A stretch of 64,000 nt of DNA from Zanthoxylum bungeanum (GCA_019454045.1 SKCR01036775.1:1-64000), one strand, 5' to 3'; shown: positions 34,823 to 47,577, counted from the stretch's first letter. Notes: generated from the sequence alone by a model not told the origin. Made by a program: numbers and translations.

Positions 34823-37007
34823 TGTAGGACATAAAAATCGGTGACGCTGTTCTAGGCCCGCGGCCCGGTCGGGAGTACGGAGTAGCCCGCAGGGGACAAA
34901 ACCAGAGAATAAAGGAGTCTCCACCTAGTGTGAACTGGGAAAATGATTTAAGGCCGCACTCACCCCTCGCAAAGGAAGACCTCAAACCGTTGGGTTCGAA
35001 ATGGTCCCTTACTTATGCCACATGTAATGAACGGATTTATGTAATAATATAATCGAGTCAAAGAAACATACATACGCAAGAATAACCTACATCTAAGTTC
35101 GCATACAACCTATATCTAAGTTTGTATATAACCTATATCTAAGTTTGTATGCATAAAAGTAAGTAGAAATAACGGCAAACACACAATCTCATGGACACAT
35201 TAAATTGATAAATACGGAAACATTAATAAATAATCTATTGTCTAATCATAAAAATAGAAGAGATATAATTAAGCTCATAGTGTGAAAGAAATAACTAAGT
35301 CATGCATAAAAATAACATACTATTTCTAATAATAATGAATAAACACAAGATTAGATGAAACGAAATATGTGCGTTTCTTAAGCGGTACGTGGAGTTGTAT
35401 CCCAAGTTCAGACCGCACTACCATCCATTCGGATTCGGCTACAGAATTTACGTCTGGCTTTCCATCCAATATACCACGAGAGATAGCACAAAATTATTCA
35501 TCCCATGGCTACAACAAACATAAATCAACAATACCCATGCGAAGAATTATTAATAAATAATAAAAAAAATGAATGGGAATAAATAAAAGGGTGCCATCAG
35601 GTCTTACCTTTTAAGTCACCTCTTGGAAGTGCGTTACTCGGCCGTCAGAAGGGTTAATGCTCCGCAACTCCTCTGGTTCACTTGTTCACTGTTTTCCTTC
35701 GTTGCCTCGCTGTTTTGGGCTACTGTTTTCTCTGTTTTTGTTGTATTTTCTGGTCGTCGTGTTGGGTTATTGTTTTGTAGTCTTGGAAGCAATTTTTGGT
35801 GGACTGGTTTGTGGTTTTGAGTGCAGTTTTTGGTGGATTGGTTTGCGGTAAAGGATGCAATTTTTGGTGGACTGGTTTACGAGTTTAAGGGTGCAATTTT
35901 GTGGGTTTAAGGGTGCAGTTCTGTGGGTTTAAGGGTGCAATTTTTGGGGTGCAGTTTGCGGGTTTATGATGCAGTTTGGAGCTGTTTGGTACGACAATGA
36001 AGGACTGATTTGGTGCGGTTTAGGGGCTGTGATGGGGCGGTTTAGGGGTGCAGGTCAGGGGGTGTTTGGTGCGGCAGTGTGGTGTGCATTTCTGAGGGAA
36101 ATTCTGTTAGGGTTCACGGCTTTTTGTTTTCACGTGGCTGTCATGAAATATTTAGTGCTATGTGGGTTGTCTTTATGTGGGAGTTGCATGCATTGGGTTA
36201 TGAAGGGTAGTTAATGTGAGAAGTGTGGCTGTTTGCTTTGGTTGACTTTTGTAAGTGACGTGAAGTGGGCTAGGCGTGAGGAATCATGTGGCTTTTGTCT
36301 TGTAATGAGTTGCTATTTGTTGTGAATGATAGAGAGACGAGTGTAATTGGCTTATATGTGTGGGGCGTGAATGAGCTCTCGGGGAAGAAAGGGTTTGGTT
36401 TATGTGTCTTTTTATATGAGAGGATTGGGGTTGTCCTCATTCGGGTAGGAAAGAGATCATGTAATTATGGGGGGTATCTCTAATTAGTGTGTCATAAGGA
36501 AAAATCAATTCACCTTAGGAAGGTAATTTGTGGGATTTGATTTGATTTTAGCATGTGATTTAATTTAATTAGGAAGGTGATTTATGAGATTTGATTTGAT
36601 TTTATTTAGTTTAGGCATGTGATTTAATTTAATTAGGAAGGTGATTTATGGGATTTGATTTGATTTTATTTAATTTAGGAATGAGATTTGAATGGATTTT
36701 AACATGTGTTTAATGTGTTTGAATATTTTTGGATGTGATTTAATGGGCTTGGAGGCTTATGGGCTTGTAGGATGGCTAGTTGGTGGGCTTGGGCGTGTGG
36801 TTGGTAGTGTGTGGGCTTAGGATTAATTTTAAAATAGAGATCCAACGAGCGAACCCGAAGCTAAGAAAACGAATTAAGTCCAACAAGGTATTGATTTCTG
36901 AATTTTCCTTTCCGACGTCTGTTTCCCACGACTTCCGCAACTTAAAGGGTAGTGCCTCCGTACGAGGCTCATCATCGAGACTTATATGCAAAAATGCAGT
37001 GCCTACA
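34823..37007 (-). repeat. Family A right LTR (5' LTR in sense orientation)
   Basis: 2185 bp, the counterpart of 29159-31333, with a minus-strand TATA (TATAAAAAG) at 36418-36426. It borders the PBS on its left and RNase H coding sequence of Copia E on its right. Confidence 0.93.
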
Positions 37008-37256
37008 GTCACGATGTACTGTGACAACACGGGCGCCATTGCTCAATCAAAGGAACCAAGGTCCCACATGAAATTAAAGCATGTACTCAAGCTATTTCAT
37101 CTCTTCAGGGAGATTGTTGAGAGAAAAGAAGTTATTATAGAGAAAATCCCCATAGAAGATAATCTTGCAGATTCTCTGACTAAAGGGCCGACTCAACAAA
37201 AGCATGATAGGTTCACCCAAGAGTATTGTTTCCAGATTCATACTAGTTGGCTATAG
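37008..37256 (+). pseudogene. Copia E RNase H C-terminal part
   Basis: The translation gives VTMYCDNTGAIAQSKEPRSH, a block around KHVLKLFHLFREIVERKEV and the ending DNLADSLTKGPTQQKHD, the standard copia RNase H end with the catalytic aspartate in the YCDN block. It follows on from 29158 across the inserted element. The stop is at 37254-37256, 14 bp before the 3' LTR. The apparent upstream extension to 36780 is family A LTR. Confidence 0.9.
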
Positions 37257-37270
37257 TGCAAGTGAGAGAT
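37257..37270 (+). promoter_or_regulatory. Copia E polypurine tract
   Basis: TGCAAGTGAGAGAT lies immediately before the 3' LTR. It is short and imperfect but in the expected position and similar to other copia tracts (AAGTGGGAGA). Confidence 0.65.
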
Positions 37271-39214
37271 TGTTCGGGATATGCCCAATACCCAACTTGT
37301 GGATGGGCTATATGTCATGTATTTGCAATATTTTCATTAATTAATAAAATGGCAATCTTTATTATACATGTCTTACATAAATTATATGAATCATCAAACA
37401 TTGTAATAAAACCCTTGGAGTAATAAGATGATGGCTTCCACGCCTTATGAGAATCATTACTCTTAAATGTTCCTAGTCATAGTTTATGAATAATCTGGGC
37501 GTTAACAAAGCGGAGAGACTACCATGATGATATGATCTGCCCTTAAGTAGGGTAGTCGATCTCATCGGCTACTACCGGAGATCCGTCCGCTTGGTGTATC
37601 ACATGGATGCATGAGTTTCTCGTGTCCATCGAACTGACCGCCGAAAGTTTTCACATGGAGTGTTTATCCCATGTGTCTGTGAGAACTTTCATGTATCGAT
37701 TGTATGACTAGTCCTTAGACTTTAGGTCTTTACAATCTTATGTGTTGATCAAATAACTTTGACATTCTCCTTCCCCGGTTCAAAAGATCCGGTCATAAGG
37801 GTGTGATTGGGTCATTTGTTGAAATATATGAAGTTTGTAAAGATACAACAAAGAATCGCCACTCTCACGGATAATATTTTCTTATAAGAGTAGTATTCCA
37901 GTTCGTGGGTTGATATGTGTGATCAGTGCTTGAGACTGTGGCCGCATCAGAAGAATCATGTGAGATTCTTGGGTTAGCACGATTCATGACACTATCAACA
38001 TCATACCATTGACTATATAGGTAGATAATTTCCATACCCTAGGTCAAACGGTGGGGATACAGTGAGGCGAGGGACCGTATCATATGTAAATCACATACGA
38101 AATGTGTATATATATCTTTCCTTCTCATTTGGGGGCCTTGGCATGTTGCTAGATGTGAACCTTGGTCATTGAAATCAAACAACCATCTGATCGGAGGATA
38201 ATTTATGTCCGGTCAAATTATCACGATTCATTTCATGTCCAACATGAGGGGAACCCAAAAGGTCACACACAACAAAGTCGAAATCAATTGTTAACAGTGC
38301 ACAATACAAATTTAACAGCATATATGATTGCTGTAGAAATTGTTCATAAATGGTTCAATGTGTTTAATTATTGAACATATCATTTATGAGGTTCCATAGT
38401 GGCTTAGGGATTGGGGAATGACGATAGGGGCACTTTGGGAATTGGTATAAATAAATAAACATGAATAGTAATGTGAATAGTAACAAAATTTTATTTGTTA
38501 TTTATTTTGAATTCCAATTCGGCCCAAACTCTTTTTAGGGTTGTATAATCTCATTAAACCAATAAATTAAGATCCAATGGCTAAGATTAAATTAGCATTT
38601 ATCCCACATCGGATTCTTAATTAATTTTTTTGTCTTTGCAGCACCTATATAAACCCAAAGAATTCTTCACAAATTTTTGCACCAAAACCTTTCATATCTT
38701 GGGTTTATTAAAGTGAGCAACTCTAAAGCTTAAGAGTAAGCCAATGATTTTGAGGATCCTTAAGTCTAATTGACTAGAGGAATCTCAAGTTAAAAGTTTT
38801 GAGGTATTTTCCTAGGCTAGCACCAAGGGCAAAATACATGTGCACTCAAGGCGTAGTCTTGCCGTTGAGTTTTGGCTTTGGTGTGTGCACCTTTGAAGGC
38901 CACACACTTGGGTGGCTCTTTGGAACGTGGAAGAGCTTGCTGAGTTCGAGAAAAGCTTGTTGATTGGAGGGACGACTAGAGGAGTCTTCGGTTCAAGTAA
39001 GTCTTTTCTTTCTTTTAATTAGAGTTCTTATGATAGTTAGCATATTTAGGGTTATGTTCTTTGCATGTTTTATGAGTTTTTATGCTTAGAATATATAGTA
39101 ACATGCCTAGGCTTGTAGAATAATCAAAACAAATGGGTCTTGGGCAAAGGGATAGCGGCATCATAATTTGATTTATTTAATTTTCCGCTGCGCACTCGCG
39201 GCCGCTTCCCAACA
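37271..39214 (+). repeat. Copia E 3' LTR
   Basis: 1944 bp, TGTTCGGGATATGCCC...CTTCCCAACA, aligned end to end with 22551-24492. It is followed by the right-hand internal part of element D. Confidence 0.94.
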
Positions 39215-41940
39215 TAGAGTACTAGGATGAGGACACGATATCCATCGAGATATAAAAGCTTATCCTAGCCTTTACCAGCAAGATAGAGGTAATTGTAAGA
39301 AGCTCAGTAACAATAATTTTATATCCCAAGACAGAAACAGAGAAAATTGGAAGATAGATCACCCAATAAAAGTCCAAGGATGTTTCTGAAGTTAGAAAGA
39401 AAGAACTCGACATGATTCTAGATGGGAAACTTGCAGTACCAATAAGATTAATATGGCGTAGTTGTAGCCTATAATAGAAGTAGAAAGTAGAGTCCTAGAA
39501 AGTAGCCTGTAAGAATGAACCAACTATCCTCGGCAGCATAACTTAGAGCCAAAATACAGGTTATGGAAATAGATAATGTAGAAATATAGGGAAGTAGCAA
39601 GAAAGTTTAGTACTGATAATAACATAGATAACATAGCTCAAGAACGGTAATGTAAATGGAGACCTCATAATGGTTGATAAATTTGTGGAACCTGAAGACA
39701 TGGAGTAGCCGATGCGGTCCCAATCTAACGACTGATAATCTTCTTCCCGGTAGCATGACCCTAGTAAGTGTATAGACACCTAATCAGACTATCGCTGAAC
39801 TTAGACAAAAAACAGTATGAATATTCGCAGATCCTTACGAAATGTATATATTCACCCTTCAAGTTAGAGCCTAGTAAAGATTTGAACAAGTAAAGGAGAA
39901 TACTTAATAGGACAAATAAATTATAAGATAGCAAAACAGTCGAACCAAAGTGTTCAATATAACCTAGATAAGGATCATAAGATAGTGATATTCTTTCAGA
40001 AAATATAGTATCTGACTTATAAAGAGCCCCATTATACTAGGATGGAAGAACTAGAAGGGGAATAACACCCTAACCAAAACTATTAGTAGAGATAAATAAC
40101 CAATTGAAGTTGATGTAGAGCTTTCAGGGAGTAATGACTTAAGAGGGTTGAAACAGAGACTAGTATGAAGAATAACAAATAGAGTATGGTAGGACTTTAA
40201 GAGAGCATAAACCTGAAGGAGGTTCTCTGTAAAGGCTGATCAATAGTCGGAAATAATCAGGAGTAAATTTGAAAGAGGTAATTCAAAAAAATTATGGCAG
40301 TAGCGCCTTAGTGTGGGAGTCTTATAACAAATGAGTAAATAAGGGAATCCTAGGATTATAAATGAACAACATGTGTAACTGAAGCACACACGGCCAATGA
40401 GACACCACAACCAAAAAAGACTTCAGGACCAGTCCCTATCCTCCCAACCCTTGTTAAACAACAGCGATAATGATGGACATCGATGTTCGTCCCATTGATA
40501 TTCCCATAAATCAATGAATCTGTGGTGTAGTAAAATGTCTTGTAAGGAAGGGTAAGAAACATTTGAAGGATAATACCCCTCGGATAAGAAGACAAAGATA
40601 TAGATCACAAGAGTTTCAGGTATAGAATAGAACATAAAAGAGGACGAAAAGAACTTTTAGGAAAAGGTTTGGAGGTGGAACTATCGAGGTAAGACGATGA
40701 TAGGGAAGAATACTAATAGGCAATGACAGAAGTGCGTAACAGCAAGGTTTCTCAGTATTAGAATAAGACTTGGAATTCTATTAATGGGATATGAAAGGAA
40801 TGTAATGAGTATAATCAATAAGTTTCCCATGCAATGAACCTAGTTAGGAACAAGACATAGTACGACCTGAAATAAATTATGGAGAGCGTGATAGAAAATG
40901 ACCAAGGAAACAGAGTATGGACATTAACCAAAAATCAAATTGTCATCATCGACGAAAACAATAAGGACATATAATTTACTTTCATGTTTTGATTACTTAT
41001 TCCGCATTGGTATACATATAATGGACATAACAATGACTTATCCCATTGAGTTTGAGCCAACCAGAAGAAGACTGTCAAGGATATATCAAGAATCAATATC
41101 TTGGATCTATGAGATATCGGAGAATCGTGAAAGTAAACTTAGAGCATATAAGAGCTTGATCATGAACTACGAGGTCCTAAGCCCAGAGATAGATAGAGAT
41201 TCAAGAACATGAAGATCGAAATTGATGGTGGTAGAAAATCAGCAAATAGGAAGAGAAAGTTAAATAGATAAATAAAGAGGAAGAATGCTAGGATCAGATT
41301 GAGCATATGGCGCTAGGGAAATATTTAGTAAGATTATTCTTCTATACACTTTAAGGATGTTAAAAAGCCTAACTCTAGAGAATACTAGTATATCTAAATG
41401 CTCGGAAGTACTATAAATCAGAAAACAAGATAAGATAAGTAAGAAGGATGTGTGTAATACCGAAGTTTATGACTAATATCGAAGTTTCCACGGTAGATTT
41501 AAAATATAACGTTACTAATTAGACAAAGCATTAAATGGATTATATTATAAGAAAAATGTGAAGAATCTGAGGTATACTTAGAGTCAAGAAAAATTAAGTT
41601 CAATGGTTATAATATAGAGTACAATAGTGATATGTAAACCTGAAGGGTAACAGAAGTGTTATGTGACATTTATGAATCAATGTTGTCATGGAAAGAGTTA
41701 TAAGAGATTTTAAACAAGAGGAGAACTAAGATATGTGGAACGGTAGACCACGACTATAATACCAATATTAGAACTGATAGTTCACGTAGATAGTTGAATT
41801 AGAGGATGCTGAGTATAAACTAGAGGTATAGAGAGGTTTCTTTGATACATAGAGATAGTTGTAGCATGACGACAAGTGTAAAGTAAAAATTCATTGAATG
41901 AGAACGATAAGTTTATCTCTCTAGACAAGATTTAAGGGAT
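39215..41940 (+). other. Element D internal region, right part, no gene recognised
   Basis: 2.7 kb of A-rich sequence with no recognisable retroelement domain. The longest plus-strand frame (40940-41212, 90 residues) has no motif I recognise and probably arises by chance. Confidence 0.65.
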
Positions 41941-43090
41941 TACCAAAGTTAAAGAGAAACAAACGGAAATCAACACATAACAAGCCAAGAAGAGAATAGC
42001 AAGCCTTAAAAGGCTTGATTGGTGAAAGAAATCAAATGAGTTGAGGTAAGGAAATCTTGACCCAAAACTTGAATTGTGGAGTTCTGAAGAAATAATGCTA
42101 TGTTAGTGTTGTTAGCATACTAGTAATTACATTGAGGTGGATAGTGAATTAGGAAATATATTCTATTAAGAAATGCCCAAAATCGTGAATTCTATGTATT
42201 GAGTTAATTAAGATTAGAGAGTTGATTTGATGGTGGAATACTGGTATAACATGTATGGATGTTAAGTTCAAAGAAGAGATTGTGTGAAGGTCATAGTGTT
42301 GGGGTGTTGGTATTGCATTTTAGAATTTGACAGTGGAGAGTTGAATATTGGCCTAGAATCAGGCCAGCATCACGACGCGTATGGGATAGCATCGCGACGC
42401 CAGGTTTGGAGATGCCTGTGTTTCGGGTCTGGTCATGTGGACGTCACGACACTCATCACTTGAAACATCACGATGCAGATCATGAAAAAACCCTCTACTC
42501 GCGTCGATCATGTGTCGATCTGGGAAGACTCAGGTCGGACGTGGTCGGAGGAGACTCAGGTCCTCGTGTGGAAGACTCGGGTCAGTGCATGTGGAGTCAC
42601 GCTAAACATGTGAAAACCTTCTAGCTCTGGTCGGTGCGTGTGGGAGTCATGCCGAACATGTGAATACCCTCTACCTCAGGTCGATTATGTGTTTGCCTAA
42701 GGTCGGTCGTGAGGAAGCCTCAGTTCAGGCTGTGGGAGCAACACGGGTCATGAGGAAGTCTCTGCCTCGGGTCTAATTACTTGAGCGTTGTGACGCTCAA
42801 TACCCAGTGTCACGACGTGTATCAAGTAATAGCTCTCTATTTCAGTTTGATCGTATGAATGTCGTGATGCGCAAGACTTGGAGTCGCGATATGCATCAAG
42901 ACCAATTTCATTCTATTTCAGTTTTGTCCTAGGATGTTAAAGTTCGTTAACACATTAACTATCCCAACACGTATGCAACATGGATGATCATCCACTACAT
43001 CCATGACCATGATTAACTTCTAGTTTATATAGGCTAACCACACTCGGATACAGGTCTTATTGGATTTTCCATAGGAATCTCTTCAGTCGC
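41941..43090 (+). repeat. Element D 3' LTR, truncated at both ends
   Basis: Aligns with 19367-20453 of the 5' LTR. The first 583 bp, including the TATA box, are missing at the junction with the internal region, and the last roughly 1.2 kb are cut off by Copia-H at 43091. It includes the GCATCGCGACGC-like palindromic words (42366-42400). Confidence 0.83.
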
Positions 43091-44395
43091 TGTTGGGATT
43101 TCTAGGTCAAACCAAGATCAAATTAAGCAATGAAATGTGCGAATACAACAAAGTAAAGTAGCGGAAATACTCACTTTGATCGGCTTTTGCGATGCGAAGA
43201 CAACAAAAATTCTGCTCTATGGAATTCGGCCAAGCCCTTTGTTGTGCTCCTTATGTTGATCTTCAAGCTCCAAGCTTTAAGTGTTGATTCAATGCTCATA
43301 GATGGGTTTCCCTATCACCTTTGAATGACCCTTTGATGTGCTAGCAATGGAGAAAATTGCAACAAAATTCCCCTTTAAATCTCCTTGTTGCTTTCGCCAA
43401 TTGAAGAAAGTTGGAGAGAAAAATGGCTTCCAAAACCGTGAATGGAGAGAGATAGAGAGATGAGTTGTGTTGACTTAATTTTGTATTTCAAAAATCAAAA
43501 TTAGATATACCAAAATTAATATTTGGTACATGTCATAAATCTCACCAACTTAGAGTGTAATATAAGCCACCATCATTCCATCACCTAATACCTTCACCAT
43601 AAAGGTAAAATATTGACAAGTGAGGTGACATGATGTGACTTGTGGGCCCCACTTGAATTCAAAATCCGAGTGGACCCGCAACACATCCCGGGCTCGGGTT
43701 CGCTAATTCTGAATTAACGAACTTTTCGTTGCGATGTTATTAAATCAAATTTAATTAAATAATTATGCCTAGTAAAATTACTATTCATGTCGCTAGCGAA
43801 TTAATTCTTAATTAACTCGTTTGCCCGAATTAAAATCTAATTTTAATTCTGCGTCGAAATCTAATTTCATATAATACATCAAATATATTATTTTATCGAT
43901 TAATTCCAAATTAATCGTTCTCTCTCTTCAAATAATATTTTATCCCAGATAAAATATCTCCGTAATTAATCCTAGATTAATTTTCTGTCTCTTATAATTA
44001 ATCCTAGATTAATTATGTTCGAGTCATACGTCATCGGTGAATCTTCGGGAAGCGACCCATGAGATCCCTGGATATGTTGGCAGTAAATCCGGTCGTCGGA
44101 CTATCTGATACGTATGTACCTAGTACTACGTTTTTACCGATTTACAAGACATGGTTGGCTTCTAGCAAAGCATCGTGCCTACCCAATTCTCCAGAAATAT
44201 TCTTAAAGCAATATATAATCTATATCAGGCGTAGTATACATAGTATTGCATATTGCGATCCAGTATCGGATATCAGATGCAAGGCCTGGGGCTAGAATTG
44301 TGTCTGCCCCGTACGAAGCATATATCAGATCTCTGGTAACTAGTCTCTATAATCGGATAAACATGACCTAGTCATATTATCTCGATAGCTACAGC
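43091..44395 (-). repeat. Copia-H 3' LTR, left part
   Basis: Starts TGTTGGGATTTCTAGG and aligns with 7389-8665 of the Copia-1 LTR up to CTCGATAGCTACAG, where element G begins. GTCGC (43086-43090) would be the left target duplication. Confidence 0.88.
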
Positions 44396-45742
44396 TGATT
44401 ACGCCCAAAAATAACTCGCGGTTATCGCAGTACAGTTGGGGTGTCGATTCCTCAGAGAGATGGTTACAATGAAACTGATTCACTCAATCAAAAGCATTAA
44501 CGGTAACTTAATTAAAGAAGAGATTAAATTGCAAGTAAATTAAAGATTACGAAAGCTTAAAGGGTTTTATCAATGGAGAAAGATAGCAAAGCGTCCGGGT
44601 TCCCTCTTGTACCTATTATTCCTATCCTGTTATTAATTCATTTTATTACGCAACTGAGGGTTTCACGTCTCAAACCCACAATTGGAGGATATTCAATTCT
44701 ACTCAATTCAAAGTTCTAAGGTAATTACTATTTTATCTTCTCTACGTTCACAACTCACAAGGTTGTCGTTACAACCTATCCAGCGACGACAGTATACCCT
44801 CAGGCAATACTGCAGCAAAGGATGAACTCGCAAAACAACCTTTACCAATCTCGACCATTTCACTAATAACACATAGAAAAAGCATGACTGAATCTATATG
44901 CCAATTAATAAAATAAGTTTTCAAATTAAAATACTCAAAAGAATAATGAGAAGAATAAAATAATAATTATATTAAACAATCAAAATCATCCATGAATCAA
45001 ATAATAAAATAAGAGAATATAGTACAAGGGTTCGCCCTTAGCTTTGCTTTAGGGGATTAGTTCCGCATGCCGAAGGAAGAAGAAATAACAAAGATGGGTT
45101 GGGGAAGCATCCTGTAATTCGCTCCTGATTGCTCCCGGTTGCCCTCTGGTTCACGCAGCCTTCTTTCTTTCTCCTCGGCAGATTCTGTGTTTTATACCCA
45201 CTGCTTCTCCCTCTCGCTTCCTCGTTTATGCGCTGAATGTGCCTCCCTTTTATAATAAATCTTTCACGCCCTAGCAGCCCTTTTTTCTTTCTTTTTTTTT
45301 TTTTAATTAATTTTCACACAGCCGACTCCCCTGTTACGTTAAAAACAAACCCTAATATTCATGATGAATGGCCTTTGTTGCATAGCATTGCAAGCCCTTT
45401 TATCTTTCACGTTGCAGGCCTTTGTTGCATGCCAAACCCACTCACGTTTTCACACTCCTTAAATTTTCAACCCTTCGTCAACAATGGTTGCTAGGTCTTT
45501 TGTTGTATCCTACAAAATAAACAAGAAATCGGTAAAATAAATTTAAATGATTAAATATTTCTTAAATTTATATTAAGGTAAAAATTATATTAAAAATATA
45601 CTATATAAAACTTATTACTGAGCACTTTCTAAATTAATATAAAAATAAAAAAATATATAATAAAATGTAAAATATAAAATTAAATACTTGACAATAAACC
45701 CGAATAAGTGCTGTTTCAAAGTGCATTTCCATGCACTTATCA
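44396..45742 (-). repeat. Element G left LTR (3' LTR in sense orientation)
   Basis: 1347 bp, TGATTACGCCC...GCACTTATCA. It contains a T-rich tract at 45280-45305. The plus-strand frame at 45237-45494 is not a known protein. Confidence 0.93.
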
Positions 45743-45754
45743 CAACCCCCAATC
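45743..45754 (-). promoter_or_regulatory. Element G polypurine tract
   Basis: The minus strand reads GATTGGGGGTTG immediately before the 3' LTR, in the same place and style as GGTTTGGGGGTG in element F. Confidence 0.75.
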
Positions 45755-45830
45755 AGCTTATTGCTAGTCCCTAGCAATTCAAGCGCAAAATAAAATAAGA
45801 ATTAAACTAAATAAATATAAATAAAACTAT

Positions 45831-46264
45831 CTAAGCCACTTTCGTAGGGATCACGATTGCATTTAGCGTATGCAACAAGCCTTTAAACCCCTAGGTGTCC
45901 CTAGTGGACGAGTTATAGTCTCGTGAGGGCTTACAGCGACGACACCCACAAACGTCATTCAAAACACATACAATCATGCAAAAATAAAAATTAAATAGTC
46001 CTAATAGTTTCACATAATTTTGTCCTCAGAGAATGTATAGTAATGAAACCAGAGAACCTTCAAAGTACTCAATGCAACTCAAATCCAAATATTTGAATAA
46101 ATCATCTAAGTCAGACTCAAAGTGTGTGTGTGATTAGGTTCATTCACAGCTTTATTCCCAGGTAAGTCAACTCAATGATTCCGTTTAAAAATTGGGATTG
46201 ATGGGTCAAACCAACCTAGATATCTCAATTAAGCTCTGTAATTGCTTTTATGTGTTCAATATGG
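45831..46264 (-). repeat. Element G copy of the shared 3' module
   Basis: 45831-45955 is over 90% identical by eye to 57387-57510 in F (key words CCACTTTCGTAGGGATCACG and CCCCTAGGTGTCCCTAGTGG). 46027-46264 matches 32586-32820 in family A. It is non-coding, although the LTRs of G, F and A are unrelated. Confidence 0.88.
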
Positions 46265-47153
46265 TATGGTTTCTCTTTGTTTCTTTTGTCTCTCTTTTCA
46301 TTTTCTTCTTTTTGAAAATTTTCTTTTCTTGATATTTTTTTTTAACACACCTACCCTTTAAGTTAGCATTTCTCCTCATGGTGGTCCTAATACTCGCCCA
46401 TGGGTAGCTTCACGCTTATTGGTTATAGGTGGTTTATTTTCTTTCTTCAGAGACTTTTTCTTTTATTTTCAACCATACCATACGTCATAACAGAAGAAAA
46501 TCAGGCTAGACATCTAAGCAAACGGTCATTCATCGACATGCAATTTCTTCAACTAGTCACCTTGCTAACTACTTAGGCTTTCACTGCTAAAAACCATAAT
46601 TAAGTGCTTACGAGTCTAACATAGATAAACTACTCAAATCATCAGATAAAAGTACATTAAAGGACTTATCGTTTCTAAGATTTCATCTTAACACAAACAA
46701 TATCATCGTAGTATGGTTTCTCTTTGTTTCTTTTGTCTCTCTTTTCATTTTCTTCTTTTTAAAATTTCTTTTCTTGATATTTTTTTTTAACACACCTACC
46801 CTTTAAGTTAGCATTTCTCCTCATGGTGGTCCTAATACTCGCCCATGGGTAGCTTCACGCTTATTGGTTATAGGTGGTTTATTTTCTTTCTTCAGAGACT
46901 TTTTCTTTTATTTTCAACCATACCATACGTCATAACAGAAGAAAATCAGGCTAGACATCTAAGCAAACGGTCATTCATCGACATGCAATTTCTTCAACTA
47001 GTCACCTTGCTAACTACTTAGGCTTTCACTGCTAAAAACCATAATTAAGTGCTTACGAGTCTAACATAGATAAACTACTCAAATCATCAGATAAAAGTAC
47101 ATTAAAGGACTTATCGTTTCTAAGATTTCATCCTAACACAAACAATATCATCA
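46264..47153. repeat. 447-bp direct tandem duplication in element G
   Basis: The unit starting GTATGGTTTCTCTTTGTTTC at 46264 is repeated from 46711 with only a few differences. It duplicates part of the conserved 3' module, and family A (32820-33290) has a single copy. The duplication is recent. Confidence 0.95.
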
Positions 47154-47577
47154 TAGGACCTATGTTTAACTATCAGGGACTAAAAGCAAACAAAACAAAC
47201 AAGCAAATTTTTGTTTTTTTTTGTTTTAAATAAAATATATTTATGACAGGTTTTATTATGCGCATGCATACACCCCCACACTTAAAACTTGCATTGTCCT
47301 CAATGTAAGAGAAATATAAAGAAAAAGGATTAGGAACAACACTACCAGGCGCATAGTTGATCAGGTTCCTGCTGGCGAGACTTTAGTTGTGTGGCTGTGT
47401 AGGTTGTGCTAACTCCTGCATAAACACTCATGCAAACAGAAAAAAAAACATGTAGTTAGCACACAATAATATAAAACTAAAGTAAATAAAATAAAATAAC
47501 ATAAATGCAGATGCAAGGGTTGCCTCCCTGCTAGAGCTAAGTTTAACGTCTTCAGCCAGACACAAACACTCAAGTTG

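Larger units (their letters stand above)
29159..37007 (-). mobile_element. Family A: complete non-coding Ogre/Tat-like LTR retrotransposon
   Basis: The 7849-bp element has LTRs 29159-31333 and 34823-37007 and flanks ATCAC (29154-29158) and GTCAC (37008-37012), a 5-bp target duplication with one change. It splits a copia RNase H frame. Its PBS lies by the right LTR and its polypurine tract by the left LTR, so it is read on the minus strand. The PBS matches tRNA-Arg, as reported for Ogre elements. The 3.5-kb internal region has no gag or pol; it holds a leader, T-rich tracts, a conserved 3' module and a 43-bp minisatellite just before the 3' LTR. It is a large non-autonomous element. Confidence 0.92.
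22551..39214 (+). mobile_element. Copia E: internally deleted Ty1/copia element containing two later insertions
   Basis: Order on the plus strand: 5' LTR, PBS, leader, gag, protease, start of the pre-integrase region, then a direct jump into the end of RNase H, and the 3' LTR. Integrase and nearly all of RT are missing, so E is non-autonomous. A solo F-type LTR (25769-27629) sits in the leader and a complete family A element (29159-37007) sits in the RNase H region. No exact 5-bp target duplication flanks E (GACAC versus TAGAG); ACTAGGA occurs close to both edges. Confidence 0.9.
18784..43090 (+). mobile_element. Element D: non-coding Ty3/gypsy-like retrotransposon, nested host
   Basis: A 5' LTR (18784-21649) is followed by a tRNA-iMet-type PBS, an internal region cut by Copia E at 22550/39215, and a truncated 3' LTR (41941-43090) in direct orientation. 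After removing E, the internal region (21650-22550 plus 39215-41940, about 3.6 kb) holds no recognisable gag, protease, RT or integrase. It is either a large non-autonomous derivative or too decayed to read. TGTAACACCCC...GTTACA termini suggest the Del/Tekay group of gypsy elements. Confidence 0.75.

Noticed and set aside
22536..39235. Target duplication for Copia E (ACTAGGA near both edges)
   Set aside because: The matching words are not directly adjacent to the LTR ends and the adjacent 5-mers differ, so I do not claim a duplication.
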